Made by a program: the position numbers and the translations under genes
DNA from: Flavobacteriales bacterium BRH_c54
GTDB lineage: Bacteria > Bacteroidota > Bacteroidia > Flavobacteriales_E > Vicingaceae
Assembly: GCA_000961845.1 (NCBI GenBank)
Contig: LADZ01000002.1
Location: forward strand, 1 to 64,000
DNA length: 64,000 nucleotides
Reading direction: 5' to 3'
The notes under the pieces: generated by a model
What the model was told of the DNA's origin: nothing
Database searches by the model: none
What the model saw: the letters and a program-made list of their open reading frames with translations, nothing else
Shown here: piece by piece, positions 37,166 to 46,202 of the stretch
Numbering within the stretch: position 1 is the stretch's first letter
How the letters are laid out: the number at the start of each line of letters is the position of its first letter

Positions 37166-37561
37166 TTGACATTGACCAAGCCAATATCATATAAATTTTC
37201 CAAAAAAGAAAAACTGAAAAGCCAAAAAGAAATAGAATTGCTTTTTAAACAAGGAAAATCTATTAATCAGTTTCCTATAAGGTTAATTTATAAGGTCAAA
37301 ACCGGAAAAAATAATGTTCCTATTAATTTTGGGGTTAGCGTTCCTAAGAAAAAAATTAAGCTAGCGGTTAATCGTAATTTAATTAAAAGAAGGGTTAGAG
37401 AAGCTTACAGATTAAATAATCATGATTTAAAAATTAAGCTGCTTGAAAATCAGAAAGAAATTAATATGATGATAATTTATAGTTCGGAACAAATTTTGTC
37501 ATACAAAGAGATAGAAGAAAAAATAAAAGTAATTTTATCACGTTTAAGAGATGCCTTGTGA
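37166..37561 (+). CDS. rnpA: Ribonuclease P protein component
   Basis: RnpA assists the RNase P RNA in maturing tRNA 5' ends. The family core is plain: [39 protein letters not shown] and the RNR-type helix [13 protein letters not shown]. There is no ATG in the upstream frame; candidate starts are TTG at 37151, 37166 and 37172. I give 37166 because alignment to typical family N-termini begins close to there, and a TATTTTTG -7-like box (37146-37153) overlaps the first candidate. It overlaps yidD by 4 nt (GTGA). The expected partner rpmH is not adjacent. Confidence 0.88.
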   Translation: MTLTKPISYKFSKKEKLKSQKEIELLFKQGKSINQFPIRLIYKVKTGKNNVPINFGVSVPKKKIKLAVNRNLIKRRVREAYRLNNHDLKIKLLENQKEINMMIIYSSEQILSYKEIEEKIKVILSRLRDAL

Positions 37562-37779
37562 AGTGGATGTTAAGTAAAATAGTTGTTTTGCTAATAAGAG
37601 TTTACCAACTAAGTATTTCTCCATTTTTAGGAGCAAACTGTAGGTACTCACCCACTTGTTCGCAATACAGTCTCGAGGCAATTGAAAAGTATGGTCCTTT
37701 TAAGGGAACTTGGTTGGCAATAAAAAGAATTTCATCTTGCCACCCTTGGGGAGGACATGGACACGATCCTGTACCTTAA
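37558..37779 (+). CDS. yidD: Membrane protein insertion efficiency factor YidD
   Basis: This 73-residue protein has the YidD signature: [33 protein letters not shown] and a C-terminal [12 protein letters not shown]. YidD is a small peripheral inner-membrane protein helping YidC insertion. The start is GTG at 37558, overlapping the rnpA stop as GTGA, which suggests translational coupling; an ATG three codons in is the alternative. rnpA-yidD is a conserved pair, although yidC is not nearby. Confidence 0.94.
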   Translation: MKWMLSKIVVLLIRVYQLSISPFLGANCRYSPTCSQYSLEAIEKYGPFKGTWLAIKRISSCHPWGGHGHDPVP

Positions 37780-37804
37780 ATAAATAAAGATTAAAGAAAC
37801 AAAT

Positions 37805-39469
37805 ATGACACAAAAATTTAAAAAATACATTTTAATAGTAAGCATAACATTAGCAAGTGTCTTCTCGGTTGGTTTTGTAGATAGCTATTTTGAAGTTTCT
37901 AAAAATCTCGACATTTTTGCAACACTTTTTCGTGAATTAAATATTTACTATGTTGATGATACCGATCCGGGAGAGTTGATGAAAACCGGAATTGATGCTA
38001 TGTTAGAATCGTTAGATCCTTACACTAACTATATTCCTGAATCTAATATTGAAGATTACAAGTTAATGACTACAGGGCAGTATGGTGGAATAGGAGCATT
38101 AATTCAACAGCATGGTGAGCATGTAGTTATTTCTGAACCTTATGAAGGATTTGGAGCTCATAAAGCGGGTTTGTGGGCAGGAGATAGATTGTTAAAAATT
38201 GACGGAAAAGATGTTACTGATAAATCAACTTCAGAAATTAGAGATTTACTTTTAGGACAACCGGGAACTACCTTAAATATTACAGTTGAAAGACCAGGAA
38301 CGGAAGATCCAATTGAGAAAAAAGTGGTTAGAGAAGAAGTTAAAATTGACGATGTGCCCTATTACAAAATGTATTCAAATGATATAGGCTACATTAAGCT
38401 AAACGGATTTACTGAGTCTGCCGGTGCTGAAGTAAAAGCAGCTTTTACAAAATTAAAAGAGCAAAGTGCTAAGTCTTTAATTTTAGATTTAAGAGGAAAT
38501 GGTGGAGGATTAATGAAAGAAGCCATAGATATTGTAAATTATTTTGTTCCTAAAGGTTCTGAAGTAGTTAGCACTAAAGGAAAAATTAGCGATTGGGATA
38601 AAGTATATAAAGCTACAGCAATGCCTATTGACACAGAAATTCCTATTGTAGTGTTGATAGATGAAATGTCCGCATCTGCTTCAGAAATTGTATCGGGAGC
38701 ATTGCAAGACCATGATAGAGCTGTTATTATTGGAAATCGTTCGTTCGGAAAAGGATTGGTGCAACAAGTAAGACCATTGAGTTATAACTCAAAATTAAAA
38801 GTTACCGTTGCTAAATATTATACACCAAGTGGAAGATGTATTCAAAAATTAGATTATTCGCATAAAGATGAGGATGGAAAAGTAAATGCAATTCCGGATT
38901 CTTTAATAAGAGAGTTTAAAACTTTAAAAACGTATAGACCTGTTTTTGACGGAATGGGAATTGAACCCGATATTAAAGTAGAGAAAAAAGAAATTAGCGA
39001 TATTGCTACTAGTTTGTATCTAAAAAATCATTTGTTTGATTATGCAACAGATTTTAGGTTAAAAAACAATGCAATTCCTGCTGTAGATGCGTTTACTATT
39101 TCTGATGAGGAGTATGAAAAGTTTGTTAAGTTTCTTGATGGTAAGGACTACGACTATACTACAGATAGTGAAGCTTTACTAGAGAAACTAGAAAAAGCTG
39201 CTAAAGCAGATAAATATTTTAAAAGTTTAGAAAGTGAATACAATGCTTTACTAAATAAATTAAAACATAATAAAGAAGAAGATTTGTATACTTTTAAGGA
39301 AGAAATAAAATATATTTTGGAAACAGAAATTGCTACAAGATATTACTATCAGAAAGGAAAAATGGAAGCATCTTTAAAAACAGATCCTGTTATGGAAAAA
39401 GCTATTGAAGTACTTTCTGATAAACAAAAATATGAAGCTGTTTTTGCAGGCAATACCAAGCAAGATTAA
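37805..39469 (+). CDS. S41 family C-terminal processing peptidase
   Basis: The 554-residue protein has an N-terminal membrane segment or uncleaved signal (ILIVSITLASVFSVGFV), a PDZ domain (about 90-175; AGLWAGDRLLKIDGKDV) and the S41A peptidase core: LILDLRGNGGGL, the catalytic Ser in DEMSASASEIVSG (near 289) and the Lys in RSFGKGLVQ (near 314). Ctp enzymes cut periplasmic proteins at C-terminal tails. The C-terminal ~130 residues, helical and charged, are usual in Bacteroidota members. It lies 25 nt after yidD and 29 nt before the O-antigen ligase gene. Confidence 0.93.
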   Translation: MTQKFKKYILIVSITLASVFSVGFVDSYFEVSKNLDIFATLFRELNIYYVDDTDPGELMKTGIDAMLESLDPYTNYIPESNIEDYKLMTTGQYGGIGALIQQHGEHVVISEPYEGFGAHKAGLWAGDRLLKIDGKDVTDKSTSEIRDLLLGQPGTTLNITVERPGTEDPIEKKVVREEVKIDDVPYYKMYSNDIGYIKLNGFTESAGAEVKAAFTKLKEQSAKSLILDLRGNGGGLMKEAIDIVNYFVPKGSEVVSTKGKISDWDKVYKATAMPIDTEIPIVVLIDEMSASASEIVSGALQDHDRAVIIGNRSFGKGLVQQVRPLSYNSKLKVTVAKYYTPSGRCIQKLDYSHKDEDGKVNAIPDSLIREFKTLKTYRPVFDGMGIEPDIKVEKKEISDIATSLYLKNHLFDYATDFRLKNNAIPAVDAFTISDEEYEKFVKFLDGKDYDYTTDSEALLEKLEKAAKADKYFKSLESEYNALLNKLKHNKEEDLYTFKEEIKYILETEIATRYYYQKGKMEASLKTDPVMEKAIEVLSDKQKYEAVFAGNTKQD

Positions 39470-39498
39470 CTTTTGTTTAATTTAAATTCTTTGCTAAA

Positions 39499-41067
39499 AT
39501 GAGTTTTGTTTCCACTTATTCAAGAAACATGTATTTGTTTTTTTTGATGTTTATTGCAGTGGGACTCTCATTGTCTAAACCTCTTATAACTTTAGGAGAG
39601 CTTTGTATAGGGTTTTTATGGTTATTAGAAGGAAATCACCTAGAAAAAATAAAGCGCTTTTTTAAAAATAGAACGGCACTTATATTAAGTTCTGTGTATC
39701 TGCTTACTCTTTTAGGACTTTTAAATACTACTAATTTTGATTTTGCGGTTGATGATATCAGAAGAAAGTTCCCGCTTTTTGTGTTACCTTTTTTAATAGT
39801 TAGCTTTAAACCATTAACCAATAAAGAATTTCGTTTAATTTTTTCGGTGTATGTTGGAGGTGTAATAACAGCGTCTCTATGGAGCGTTTTTGTAATGTTA
39901 GGAGGACTTAATGAAGCAATTATTGATAAGAGAGATTTATCAAGGTTTACCTCGCATATAAGATTTGGTTTGGAAGTATCGTTAGCCATTTTTGGAGCAT
40001 TTTATTATACAATAAAAACAACAGATAAAAAGCAAAAAATCAGATGGATATTAAGTTTTGGTTGGTTGGTAGCTTTTCTGTTTTTACTTAACTTAATAAC
40101 AGGTATTGCTGTTACAGCTATTACTATTATTTTATTGGTTTTTTATTACGGAATAAGATATAATAAAATCATTGTAAAATTATCGGCAGTAACAGTAGTT
40201 ATTGTAATTTCAGTTTCATTAGTACTTTATATAAAAAGTTGTTATCAAGAATATTTGTCTTTTAATGATGTTGAAGTGCTGCCTATTCAAGAATATTCAC
40301 CTAAGGGTGAAAAACTTTTTCATGACACTATAAGTTCTAATAGTTTTCGAATGGAAAATGGAAATTATATTTATAGAAATATTGCCAACCAAGAAATAGA
40401 ACAAGCTTGGAACCAAAGAAGTAAAATAAATTTTAATGGGTTTGATAATAAAGGACAACAAATTAGATTTACCATATTAAGGTTTATTACTTCTCAGGGT
40501 AAATTAAAAACCGAAGAAGCTATTAATGAATTAACACCTGAAGAAATAAAAGCCATAGAAAACGGAGTTTCAAATTTTAGGTATCTTGATATGAATGGGA
40601 TAGAGCTGAGGTTGCATAAAATATTTTGGGAAATAGAAATGTACAATAAGTATAATGTTGCCGATGGTCATTCTGTAATGCTCAGGTGGGTGTATTGGCA
40701 TACTGCTATCAACATTGTTAAAGATAATATGTTTGTTGGTGTTGGAACAGGAGATGTTCAGGATGCTTTCAATAAAAAACATGAAGAAAGAGATATTATT
40801 TCTGAAAAATATTGGAGAAGAGCACATAATCAGTACTTAACTTATTTTGTGAGTTTTGGTATTTTAGGAGGAATTTATTTTTTAATCTTTTTATTTTATC
40901 CCATCGTTGTTTTAAAACAATATAGAGATTATCTTTATCTCTGTTTTATTTCCATTTCAATGCTTTCCATGCTTACCGAAGATACCTTAGAAACGCAAGT
41001 AGGAATTACTTTTTTTGCATATTTTAACACACTTTTAATTTTCAAAAAAAGAAAAAGTAGCTTTTAA
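39499..41067 (+). CDS. O-antigen ligase-like membrane protein (WzyC family)
   Basis: A 522-residue protein with about ten membrane spans and one large periplasmic loop (residues ~245-405), the layout of O-antigen ligase/polymerase. The WzyC core is visible in the loop end: MLRWVYWHTAINIVKDNMFV, GVGTGD and RAHNQYLTYFVSFGILG, where Arg and His residues are the functionally important ones in the family. It may attach or polymerise surface glycans. No glycosyltransferase cluster surrounds it, so the substrate is unknown. Confidence 0.87.
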   Translation: MSFVSTYSRNMYLFFLMFIAVGLSLSKPLITLGELCIGFLWLLEGNHLEKIKRFFKNRTALILSSVYLLTLLGLLNTTNFDFAVDDIRRKFPLFVLPFLIVSFKPLTNKEFRLIFSVYVGGVITASLWSVFVMLGGLNEAIIDKRDLSRFTSHIRFGLEVSLAIFGAFYYTIKTTDKKQKIRWILSFGWLVAFLFLLNLITGIAVTAITIILLVFYYGIRYNKIIVKLSAVTVVIVISVSLVLYIKSCYQEYLSFNDVEVLPIQEYSPKGEKLFHDTISSNSFRMENGNYIYRNIANQEIEQAWNQRSKINFNGFDNKGQQIRFTILRFITSQGKLKTEEAINELTPEEIKAIENGVSNFRYLDMNGIELRLHKIFWEIEMYNKYNVADGHSVMLRWVYWHTAINIVKDNMFVGVGTGDVQDAFNKKHEERDIISEKYWRRAHNQYLTYFVSFGILGGIYFLIFLFYPIVVLKQYRDYLYLCFISISMLSMLTEDTLETQVGITFFAYFNTLLIFKKRKSSF

Positions 41068-41084
41068 TATGTAATTTCGTCAAC

Positions 41085-41372
41085 GTGAAAGGTGGTCATA
41101 AAATAATAGCTGTATTCTTTTTGCTAGTTTTAGTAAGTACCTTTTCATTTTCATATTTTTCTGTACCTACTTATCAATTTGTTGAAATTGCTGAAGAAGA
41201 AAATAGACATAGCGGTGGTTCTACTGTAACCTTTACTATGCAAGAATATATTACAGAAGATTCAGATTTCAGATGTTTTTTCCAATCAACAAAGTTAGAA
41301 CACCAAGTGGAATTTTCTTTGCTATTTCCTCCATATAAGGAAATTGTTGCTCCCCCACCCGAATTAGTATAA
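41085..41372 (+). CDS. Small exported protein upstream of sulP
   Basis: The 95-residue product starts at GTG 41085, preceded by no nearby ATG in frame, and has a good signal peptide (IIAVFFLLVLVSTFSFSYF). The mature ~65 residues are acidic and end in a proline-rich EIVAPPPELV. No family is recognised. It lies 17 nt after the ligase gene and 139 nt before sulP, with an AT-rich hairpin between. It might belong to either operon. Real coding is supported by the signal peptide and position but not by a known domain. Confidence 0.55.
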   Translation: MKGGHKIIAVFFLLVLVSTFSFSYFSVPTYQFVEIAEEENRHSGGSTVTFTMQEYITEDSDFRCFFQSTKLEHQVEFSLLFPPYKEIVAPPPELV

Positions 41373-41383
41373 ATTATTGAATT

Positions 41384-41412
41384 AACGCTATAGTAATTTA
41401 TAGTGTTCCTTT
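41384..41412 (+). terminator. Possible weak terminator before sulP
   Basis: AACGCTATA (41384-41392) pairs with TATAGTGTT (41399-41407) with one G-T pair, followed by CCTTTTATT. The stem is AT-rich, so termination would be weak. Confidence 0.4.
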
Positions 41413-41511
41413 TATTATCGTTGAAAAAATAGTTTTTCAAGATTAATTTTATCAATAATTCAAACTTAATTAATTGATTGTTAATTAATTGTTTGTTCAA
41501 TAATTTATATT

Positions 41512-43080
41512 ATGACACCAAAAAAATTAAATATGTTTGCTAATCTTAAGTCAGATTTTCCTGCCGGGTTAGTAGTTTTTCTTGTAGCCCTTCCTTTATG
41601 TTTGGGTATTGCCTTAGCTTCAACGGGTCGCTCCGATTTATTGTTTTCCGGGATCATTGCCGGAGTAGTGGGAGGTATTGTAGTAGGAGCTTTAAGCAAC
41701 TCTCAATTAGGAGTTTCCGGACCTGCAGCTGGTTTAGTAGTAATTGTATTAGGAGCAATTGATACCTTAGGTACTTTTGAAGCTTTTTTATTAGCAGTAG
41801 TACTTTCAGGTGTGTTGCAACTTTTAGCAGGTTTTATGAAGGCCGGTATCATTGGTTATTTCTTTCCATCATCTGTAATAAAGGGAATGTTAACGGCTAT
41901 AGGGATAATTCTTATTCTTAAAGAAATTCCTCATGCTTTAGGTTATGATGAAGATTTTATGGGTGATTTTGATTTTGCTCAAAAAGATGGTCATAATACT
42001 GTTACTGAAATTTATTATGCCTTTAAGTATAGCAGTATGGGAGCAATAATCATTAGTATTATTTCTTTGGGAATGCTAATTCTTTTTGAAACTAACTTTA
42101 TGAAAAAAATTGGGTTATTTAAATTTTTGCCGGGAGCATTATTTGTAGTGTTAACAGGTATTTTACTTAATGCACTATTTTTAAATCTGGCTCCAGAGTT
42201 AGTTTTAAGTGGAAAACACTTGGTTGAATTACCAGTAGCCTCTTCTCCACAAGAGTTCTTGAGTTTTTTTAAGTTTCCAGATTTTTCTGCATTTAGTAAT
42301 CCGCATGTCTATGTTGTTGCTGTAACTTTAGCCATAGTAGCAAGTTTAGAAACACTACTTTGTTTGGAAGCTACAGATAAATTAGATCCATACAAAAGAA
42401 GAACATCAACCAACCAAGAATTAAGAGCTCAAGGAATAGGAAATATGGTTTCCGGTATGATTGGCGGGTTGCCAATTACACAAGTAATTGTTAGAAGTAC
42501 AGCAAATATTACATCTGGTGGGAAAACTAAAATGTCAGCCATATTTCATGGTGTAATTTTATTGTCATCGGCAATTATTATCCCTGTTTTTTTAAATCTA
42601 ATTCCATTAGCATCTTTAGCAGCAATATTATTATTGGTAGGGTATAAACTTGCTAAACCATCAATATTCAGAGATATGTTTAAATTAGGACATGAACAGT
42701 TTATTCCTTTTGTAGTAACTGTCATAGCTATTGTAGGAACAGATTTGTTAAAAGGTATTGGAATAGGAATGGTGGTAGCCGTATTTTATATTTTAAGAAA
42801 GAATTATAAAAATGCCTTAAATTGTAAAAAAGAAGTAGTTGATGGTAAAACTAGATACACTTTAACACTTTCAGAAGAAGTAACATTTTTAAATAAAGCA
42901 AGTGTCGCAAAAGAATTAGCTAAAATACCTGAAGATTCAACTTTAGTAATTGATGCATCAAAATCTTATACAGTTGCTTATGATGTTTTAGAGAATATAC
43001 AAGAGTTTGTAAATCATACTTCTAAATTAAAAAATATTCAGGTAGAAACAAAAGGTATAGATGGCGTTGCTTTTAAATAA
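41512..43080 (+). CDS. SulP family inorganic anion transporter
   Basis: The 522-residue protein has the SulP membrane core, with the N-terminal signature FPAGLVVFLVALPLCLGIAL and the LGVSGPAAGLVVIV motif, about 12-14 spans, and a short C-terminal STAS-like region (about 445-522, DSTLVIDASKSYTVAYDVLE). SulP proteins carry sulfate, bicarbonate or other anions, often with sodium. The next gene is a beta-carbonic anhydrase 39 nt downstream, an arrangement that points to bicarbonate uptake rather than sulfate. Confidence 0.92.
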   Translation: MTPKKLNMFANLKSDFPAGLVVFLVALPLCLGIALASTGRSDLLFSGIIAGVVGGIVVGALSNSQLGVSGPAAGLVVIVLGAIDTLGTFEAFLLAVVLSGVLQLLAGFMKAGIIGYFFPSSVIKGMLTAIGIILILKEIPHALGYDEDFMGDFDFAQKDGHNTVTEIYYAFKYSSMGAIIISIISLGMLILFETNFMKKIGLFKFLPGALFVVLTGILLNALFLNLAPELVLSGKHLVELPVASSPQEFLSFFKFPDFSAFSNPHVYVVAVTLAIVASLETLLCLEATDKLDPYKRRTSTNQELRAQGIGNMVSGMIGGLPITQVIVRSTANITSGGKTKMSAIFHGVILLSSAIIIPVFLNLIPLASLAAILLLVGYKLAKPSIFRDMFKLGHEQFIPFVVTVIAIVGTDLLKGIGIGMVVAVFYILRKNYKNALNCKKEVVDGKTRYTLTLSEEVTFLNKASVAKELAKIPEDSTLVIDASKSYTVAYDVLENIQEFVNHTSKLKNIQVETKGIDGVAFK

Positions 43081-43119
43081 AACTAATTAATTTTATAACG
43101 ATTAAAAAAAATATACAAA

Positions 43120-43758
43120 ATGGAAAATAAATTTTATAAACAACTTTTAGATAACAATAAAGAGTGGGTTCAATCAAAATTGGATTTAGATCCGGATTTT
43201 TTTAATAAATTAGCTAACGGGCAACAACCACCAGTATTGTGGATAGGTTGTGCAGACAGTAGAGTTCCTGCAAACGAAATTATTGGAGCTCAACCGGGAG
43301 AAGTTTTCGTGCATAGAAACATTGCCAACATGGTTATTCATTCAGATATGAATATGTTAAGTGTACTTGATTATGCGGTTAATGCACTAAAAGTAAGGCA
43401 TGTAATTGTTTGTGGACATTATGGTTGTGGTGGAGTTGCTGCTGCAATGGGAAATCAGCATATTGGTCTAATTGATAATTGGATTAGACATATCAAAGAT
43501 GTTTATCGTTTTCATGCTGAAGAGTTGGATGCTATCACTGATGAAAAACAACGTTTTGACAGATATGTTGAATTAAATGTTGTAGAACAAGTGTTCGACT
43601 TAGCAAAAACTTCTATAGTTCAAAATGCTTGGAATAATAAACAAACTTTACACATACATGGTTGGGTTTATGGAATTGACAACGGATTAATAAAAGATTT
43701 AGGAGTTAATTTCACTAACAATGATGAGTTAGACAATGTTTATCAGCTAAAGTTTTAA
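43120..43758 (+). CDS. can: Beta-class carbonic anhydrase
   Basis: At 212 residues it has the full beta-CA zinc site: C and D-R in WIGCADSRVPANE (near residue 43) and H and C in IVCGHYGCGGV (near 98-101). It interconverts CO2 and bicarbonate in the cytoplasm. Being 39 nt after the SulP gene, it is surely cotranscribed and would trap or release the imported bicarbonate. An AT-only palindrome (ATTAAAAATT/AATTTTTAAT around 43805-43830) follows and might end the transcript. Confidence 0.95.
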   Translation: MENKFYKQLLDNNKEWVQSKLDLDPDFFNKLANGQQPPVLWIGCADSRVPANEIIGAQPGEVFVHRNIANMVIHSDMNMLSVLDYAVNALKVRHVIVCGHYGCGGVAAAMGNQHIGLIDNWIRHIKDVYRFHAEELDAITDEKQRFDRYVELNVVEQVFDLAKTSIVQNAWNNKQTLHIHGWVYGIDNGLIKDLGVNFTNNDELDNVYQLKF

Positions 43759-43880
43759 AAAAAACTAGTTGTAAAGTTTGGGTATAGACTTATTTATGAA
43801 CACTAATTAAAAATTAAATTTTTAATTTTTGAAGGTTGTATTTTTTTATTTTATATTTGTTCTTTATTAGACTTTTATAT

Positions 43881-44432
43881 ATGAAAAATACAACCTTTAT
43901 ATTTTTAGCCATATTTTCAACTTTCTTGTTTGTTGCGTGTGGTGATGACAATAATGCAACAGATGAAACTCAAGAAGTAGTTCAATTAAAAGGTCATGAA
44001 GAATTGGATTTAAATCAGTGGGGTTTCCCAATGGCAATTATGGTTCCGGATGCTGAAAATCATGGTGAACCGCAAGTAGTTTTAACCAATAGAGGCGCGT
44101 TAGAAATAGTAGTTGGCAATTCATTCGGAATAGAAATTATGTACGGAGAAGGAGATATTGCATTGCTAAAGATGGATTTAGAAGAAGATTTAGTCTTTGT
44201 TTCAGAAATTATTTCCGAAGAAGAAAACTTATTGATTTATAAGCAAGATATTCCTGAATCAGGGGTTAAAACGCAACATCATTTTTTCTATAAAGCAACT
44301 ATTAATAATGATATTTATGAAATTAGAGATTTGCAAAGTGAGCAATTCGGAGAAAAAATGATTCAGGACATGATTAAAGCTGTAAAAACACTAAGATACG
44401 TACCTGCCGCTTCAACAGCAAAAGATGTTTAA
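43881..44432 (+). CDS. Lipoprotein of unknown function
   Basis: The 183-residue product from the ATG at 43881 has a lipoprotein signal peptide (FLFVACGDDN, Cys at residue 20). An in-frame TTG 15 codons upstream is not needed. The mature protein is acidic and alpha/beta (LDLNQWGFPMAIMVPDAEN, then a strand-rich middle), and ends with basic and alanine-rich residues. I do not recognise the family. It overlaps the next lipoprotein gene by 8 nt, so the two are coupled. Confidence 0.8.
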   Translation: MKNTTFIFLAIFSTFLFVACGDDNNATDETQEVVQLKGHEELDLNQWGFPMAIMVPDAENHGEPQVVLTNRGALEIVVGNSFGIEIMYGEGDIALLKMDLEEDLVFVSEIISEEENLLIYKQDIPESGVKTQHHFFYKATINNDIYEIRDLQSEQFGEKMIQDMIKAVKTLRYVPAASTAKDV

Positions 44433-44775
44433 TAAATTCATTTTTATACTTTCCATTTTATTATTTTTATCATGTAGTTCTTCTCAAAATGAACTACCGG
44501 AGGGAATTCTTACCCACGAAGAATTAGTACCTGTCCTTACAGATATTGAAATTGCTCAAGGCTATCTTAAAATTAAATCTTCAATAGATGATTCTTTGTT
44601 TAGAAGTAAAGCATTTCAAGAAAATCATTACATATATATTTTTAAAAAACATAACATTACTGAAGAGCAATTTAATAACAACATTGCTTATTATTCTATG
44701 TATCCCGAAGAAATGGAAAAAATCTATAATGATGTAATCATTGCTATTTCTCAAGAACAAGCTAATCATCATTAA
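44425..44775 (+). CDS. DUF4296 lipoprotein
   Basis: A 116-residue lipoprotein (LLFLSCSSSQ, Cys at 17) with the DUF4296 pattern: LTHEELVPVLTDIEIAQGYL followed by FKKHNITEEQFNNNIAYYS. DUF4296 proteins are common in Bacteroidota and of unknown role. It overlaps the upstream lipoprotein gene by 8 nt and lies 86 nt before the PorQ-like gene. Confidence 0.85.
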   Translation: MFNKFIFILSILLFLSCSSSQNELPEGILTHEELVPVLTDIEIAQGYLKIKSSIDDSLFRSKAFQENHYIYIFKKHNITEEQFNNNIAYYSMYPEEMEKIYNDVIIAISQEQANHH

Positions 44776-44861
44776 TCTAAGTTTTTTACAATCTAACAGC
44801 AATACAATAATTTATTGATAAAAGCGTAATTTAGCCATCCATTGCTAATATTAATCGGTTG

Positions 44862-45986
44862 ATGAAATTTTTTATTACACTCATTTTTATTATCCTTACT
44901 TTTTGTGAGTCAATAGCACAAGTAGGAGGAGAGAGTGCTTTTAGCTTTCTTAATATTCCTGTATCTGCCAGAACGGGAGCATTGGGAGGGAATGCTATCG
45001 CTATAAAAGATGAGGATCCCAATTTTGCTTTAGATAATCCTTCATTACTTTCGGCAGAAATGAGTAGTGCTCTTTCATTTACGTATTTAAATTACTTTGC
45101 GGATGTTAATTTAGGGCATTTTTCTTATACCCATGATTTTAAAAAGTACGGAACATTTTCCGGAGGTGTGAAATATATCAATTACGGAAATTTTTTAGAA
45201 ACAGACGAAGGAGGAAATGAGTTGGGTTCTTTTTCAGCTTCAGATTATGCTTTTATTTTAGGTTGGGGGAAAAACATAGACACATCTTTTTCTGTTGGAG
45301 CAAACCTAAAACCAATTTATTCCAAATTTTATCAATATAGCTCTTTTGCTATGGCAATGGATTTATCTGCAACGTATCATAATGCAAAAAAACAATTAAC
45401 TACAGCTTTATTAATTAAAAACATTGGACGACAATTTTCTACTTATATTGAAGAAAGAGAAATAGAACCCTTGCCTTTTGAAGTACAATTGGGAATTTCT
45501 AAAAAATTGGCTCATACGCCTATTCGTTTTAATGTTGATTTTATTCATTTAAATAATTGGAATTTAGCTTATAATGATTCTTCTTCGGTAACTAATAGAG
45601 ATAATACGTTAGATGATGAAGCCAGAAAAGAATTAAATAAAACAGGAATGGTAAGTGAATTTTTCAGGCATGTTGTTGTTGGGACAGAGTTTGTGCTTTC
45701 CCCAAGTTTTATGTTGAGATTTGGCTATAATTTTCAACGAAGAGCTGAATTGGCTTTTGATAACAAAGGCGGATTAATTGGATTTAGTTGGGGATTAGGA
45801 TTTAGAATCAAAAAAATTCATGTAAGTTACGGAGGAGCAAGCTATCACTTAGCAGGAACTTCTAACCATTTTACCATTACCACTACCATTTCGGATTATT
45901 ATAAAAAGAGTCAGGTGGTGATTCCAGAAGAAAAAGCTTCAAAAAAATCCCGAAAAAGAAAAAAAGACAAACAAAACGAAGAATGA
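44862..45986 (+). CDS. porQ: PorQ-like type IX secretion outer-membrane protein
   Basis: The 374-residue product (ATG at 44862; the preceding TTG is superfluous) has a signal peptide ending CESIAQ, then the PorQ/PorV-like opening GESAFSFLNIPVSARTGALGG and repeated beta-strands ending in aromatic residues, as in a 14-strand FadL-type barrel. In T9SS, PorQ with PorZ, PorU and PorV forms the attachment complex that fixes sorted proteins to the surface. The lysine-rich C-terminal tail (SKKSRKRKKDKQ) is unusual for a barrel and probably lies in the periplasm. Its stop codon overlaps the start of a leader-repeat copy. Confidence 0.8.
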   Translation: MKFFITLIFIILTFCESIAQVGGESAFSFLNIPVSARTGALGGNAIAIKDEDPNFALDNPSLLSAEMSSALSFTYLNYFADVNLGHFSYTHDFKKYGTFSGGVKYINYGNFLETDEGGNELGSFSASDYAFILGWGKNIDTSFSVGANLKPIYSKFYQYSSFAMAMDLSATYHNAKKQLTTALLIKNIGRQFSTYIEEREIEPLPFEVQLGISKKLAHTPIRFNVDFIHLNNWNLAYNDSSSVTNRDNTLDDEARKELNKTGMVSEFFRHVVVGTEFVLSPSFMLRFGYNFQRRAELAFDNKGGLIGFSWGLGFRIKKIHVSYGGASYHLAGTSNHFTITTTISDYYKKSQVVIPEEKASKKSRKRKKDKQNEE

Positions 45987-46050
45987 AACGACCATGAGTA
46001 AAAAATTCTCACACAAAAGTATGATTATAAAGGGAAACGCAAGTTCGTGA
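45983..46050 (+). repeat. Leader repeat copy 2 with two overlapping micro-ORFs
   Basis: This copy begins ATGAAACGACCATGA (MKRP, then stop) and continues with a second micro-ORF at 45994-46050 (18 codons, starting MSKKFSHKSMII) whose ATG overlaps the first stop as ATGA. Its middle matches copy 3 for 13 codons without indels; after ATTATA it diverges and lacks the GGGAGTTACATCTGAC end block. The first ATG also overlaps the porQ stop. Copies 2 and 3 lie 140 nt apart. Confidence 0.65.
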
Positions 46051-46122
46051 ATACAATTTTAAAAAAATAATAAGGAATGAACAATTCCATGTGTCCGATA
46101 AAAAATAAATAAATATAAACAC

Positions 46123-46202
46123 ATGAAACGACCATGATAAAAAAAATCTCGCACAAGAAAATGATTATATGGGAGTTACATCTGACCGATTTAATAAAAT
46201 AA
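46123..46202 (+). repeat. Leader repeat copy 3 upstream of cmk
   Basis: It begins with the same MKRP micro-ORF (46123-46137). A second one, 22 codons from 46134 to 46202 (MIKKISHKKMII and on), overlaps it by ATGA. The end block GGGAGTTACATCTGAC (46171-46186) is the same as in copy 1, and GAC is 28 nt before the cmk ATG, as it is before the phosphatase ATG at 3526. The fixed spacing favours a role in the leader of the following gene. Confidence 0.7.

Noticed and set aside
43836-43881. TTG start giving a 15-residue extension of the lipoprotein at 43.9 kb
   Set aside because: The ATG at 43881 begins a proper lipoprotein signal peptide; the extension would place hydrophobic residues before it.
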